NCBI GenBank assembly: GCA_003516705.1
Contig: DPCJ01000063.1
Location: forward strand, 1-15,874
DNA from: Prolixibacteraceae bacterium
GTDB taxonomy: Bacteria > Bacteroidota > Bacteroidia > Bacteroidales > Prolixibacteraceae
Length of the DNA: 15,874 bases
Direction: 5' to 3'
A model generated the notes under the pieces. That model had not been told where the DNA came from. It did not search any database and was given only the letters and a program-made list of their open reading frames with translations. The position numbers were made by a program, and so were the translations under genes. The first letter of the stretch is position 1; each line of letters begins with the position of its first letter. This document shows positions 15,015 to 15,874 of this stretch, piece after piece.

Positions 15015-15277
15015 TGATTAAATAATGATGGCCTCACTTTTTGGTTGGACGACCTTTCATTAAATAATGATGGCTTTCTTTTTCATTTTTCTGCCTTTCA
15101 TTAAATAATGATGGCCTCACTTTTTGGTTGGACGACCTTTCATTAAATAATGATGGCCTTCTTTTTCGTTTTTCTACCTTTCATTAAATAATGATGCCCT
15201 CACTTTTTGGTTGGACGACCTTTCATTAAATAATGATGGCTTTCTTTTTCATTTTTTTGCCTGTCATTAAATAATGA
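15015..15277. repeat. Phased tandem array of seven TCATTAAATAATGA palindromes (83-bp unit x3)
   Basis: The 14-mer TCATTAAATAATGA (TCATTA, AA, TAATGA) begins at 15057, 15098, 15140, 15181, 15223 and 15264, with a one-mismatch copy at 15015. Distances alternate 42, 41, 42, 41, 42, 41. The spacers are of two kinds: type A (TGGCCTCACTTTTTGGTTGG then ACGACCTT) and type B (CT-rich, with CTTTTTC and a TTTTT run), giving three 83-bp A+B units. Type A copies differ by a single base. The array is noncoding, lies upstream of the DUF6261 start on the minus strand, and fills the centre of the gene-poor stretch 14827-15446. It is not a CRISPR, since its spacers repeat. Confidence 0.9.
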
Positions 15278-15290
15278 TTCTCCCTCGCTA

Positions 15291-15313
15291 CCGCGCGATT
15301 TTTCATCGCGTGG
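15291..15313. other. GC-rich hairpin next to the palindrome array
   Basis: CCGCGCGAT, loop TTTTC, ATCGCGTGG forms a 9-bp stem (one G-T wobble) 13 bases right of the last array core. On the plus strand TTTT follows. On the minus strand there is no T tract, so it is a poor terminator for the minus gene to its right. The remaining bases to 15446 show nothing I can support. Confidence 0.45.
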
Positions 15314-15446
15314 TTTTGTACAAGCAAAAAGCTGAATGTTATTTATGATTGAAACATGCTGTACAATTCAAAATTTTATGGCAGGGAAATGATTTATATT
15401 CCAGTCTGTTGACCGGGGCATCGGTTGCAAATCGGCGCCAGCGGGC

Positions 15447-15874
15447 TTATTCTTTTTCGTCTTTTTCCTTTTTCGGCAATTTCCTTGTCGAATCGTACTT
15501 ACTGGCTTCTTTGCGTTTTTTGCGTACTTCACTGATTTTGCCAATCACAGCAGAAGGCGAGAAACTGACAATTCTTACCGACGAAGCTTCGGTGCGCATC
15601 ACCCGGTTTTCTGATTTTATCATTTGCGACACTTGCTCCGACTGCGAAAACCCATCCGAAATCCTGGGTTTTGCATCAAACATCACTGCGTTGATGTTTT
15701 TTTTGGCAGTTTCGTAGTCTGTTTCCCGCGAGCCTTTTACATCAATCGGTTTCATATTTACCATGTCGCCTTCGAGAGAAATTACAGGGTTTTTCAGCAG
15801 TTCGAAAACGGTTACTATTTTACGCTGAAATGAGATGTGCGATATAAGCAGGGTATCGCCAGGTTGAACTTTCA
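15447..15874 (-). CDS. Carboxypeptidase-regulatory-like domain protein, C-terminal part only
   Basis: On the minus strand the frame is open from the window edge to TAA at 15447-15449, so the N terminus lies outside. The first visible residues KVQPGDTLLISHISFQ and KIVTV match the last strands of the CarboxypepD_reg-like beta-sandwich, common in exported Bacteroidota proteins (usual form: VxxGDTLxFSxIGYxxxxV). After it comes VISLEGDMVNMKPIDVKG and then about 100 residues without a recognised domain, ending in a Lys/Arg/Glu-rich tail (RKKRKEASKYDSTRKLPKK). This is too short for a TonB-dependent receptor after the domain, so it is probably a small exported protein of unknown role. An internal Met at 15764 is not a likely start, because the domain continues upstream of it. 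The plus-strand frame over it is a shadow. Confidence 0.7.
   Translation of the reverse strand, partial: KVQPGDTLLISHISFQRKIVTVFELLKNPVISLEGDMVNMKPIDVKGSRETDYETAKKNINAVMFDAKPRISDGFSQSEQVSQMIKSENRVMRTEASSVRIVSFSPSAVIGKISEVRKKRKEASKYDSTRKLPKKEKDEKE

Noticed and set aside
15015..15277. CRISPR array
   Set aside because: The intervals between repeats are themselves only two repeated sequences, the repeat is just 14 bp, and no cas gene is nearby.
15349..15717. Plus-strand frame of 122 codons over the right-hand minus gene
   Set aside because: The minus strand reads into a recognisable carboxypeptidase-regulatory-like strand pattern and stays open to the window edge.

Overview
The window reads as a piece of chromosome from a marine or anaerobic member of the Bacteroidota, probably order Marinilabiliales/Bacteroidales. 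This is inferred from the short Bacteroides-type SerA, the serC-serA-DUF1015 order, the DUF6261 protein, start sites with little or no Shine-Dalgarno sequence, and several TAnnTTTG promoter -7 elements. There is no rRNA, tRNA, CRISPR array or transposase gene.

Left part (1-4790), serine, glycine and one-carbon metabolism. It holds the 3' portion of gcvT (glycine cleavage T protein, cut by the window edge), serC, serA and a DUF1015 protein, all on the plus strand. Strong intrinsic terminators follow gcvT, serC and the DUF1015 gene. The serC terminator-like hairpin lies only about a dozen bases before the serA start, so it is more likely an attenuator or processing hairpin than a full stop. SerA carries Lys where the classical catalytic His sits, and the DUF1015 protein carries a DGHHR motif reminiscent of ParB/SerK-type kinases.

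Middle part (4860-11650), energy and phosphate metabolism. A 991-residue protein combines two receiver-like domains with a PPDK/PEP-synthase-type ATP-grasp domain but lacks the swivelling His domain and the PEP barrel. Then come a membrane pyrophosphatase (hppA, with residues of the K+-dependent, Na+-pumping type) and a dihydroorotate dehydrogenase-like flavoprotein that lacks the catalytic Cys. Intrinsic terminators follow hppA and the flavoprotein gene.

Right part (11650-15874), accessory DNA. A small multi-pass membrane protein is followed by what looks like a two-cassette integron-type array without an integrase (CALIN-like). Two homologous imperfect palindromes of about 130 bp (13144-13275 and 13841-13970), each ending in TACGTTAT, follow two short AGA/AGG-using genes: a two-TM coiled-coil protein and an NTF2-like lipoprotein. 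A matching GTTATGC core at 12372 marks the left border. Beyond lies a minus-strand DUF6261 gene. Upstream of it is a tandem array of seven palindromic 14-mers spaced alternately 42 and 41 bp (an 83-bp unit repeated three times). Last is the 3' end of a minus-strand gene for a carboxypeptidase-regulatory-like domain protein that runs off the window.

The items most deserving a second look are the attC-like cassette pair, the helically phased palindrome array, the SerA/DUF1015 pair and the receiver/ATP-grasp fusion.
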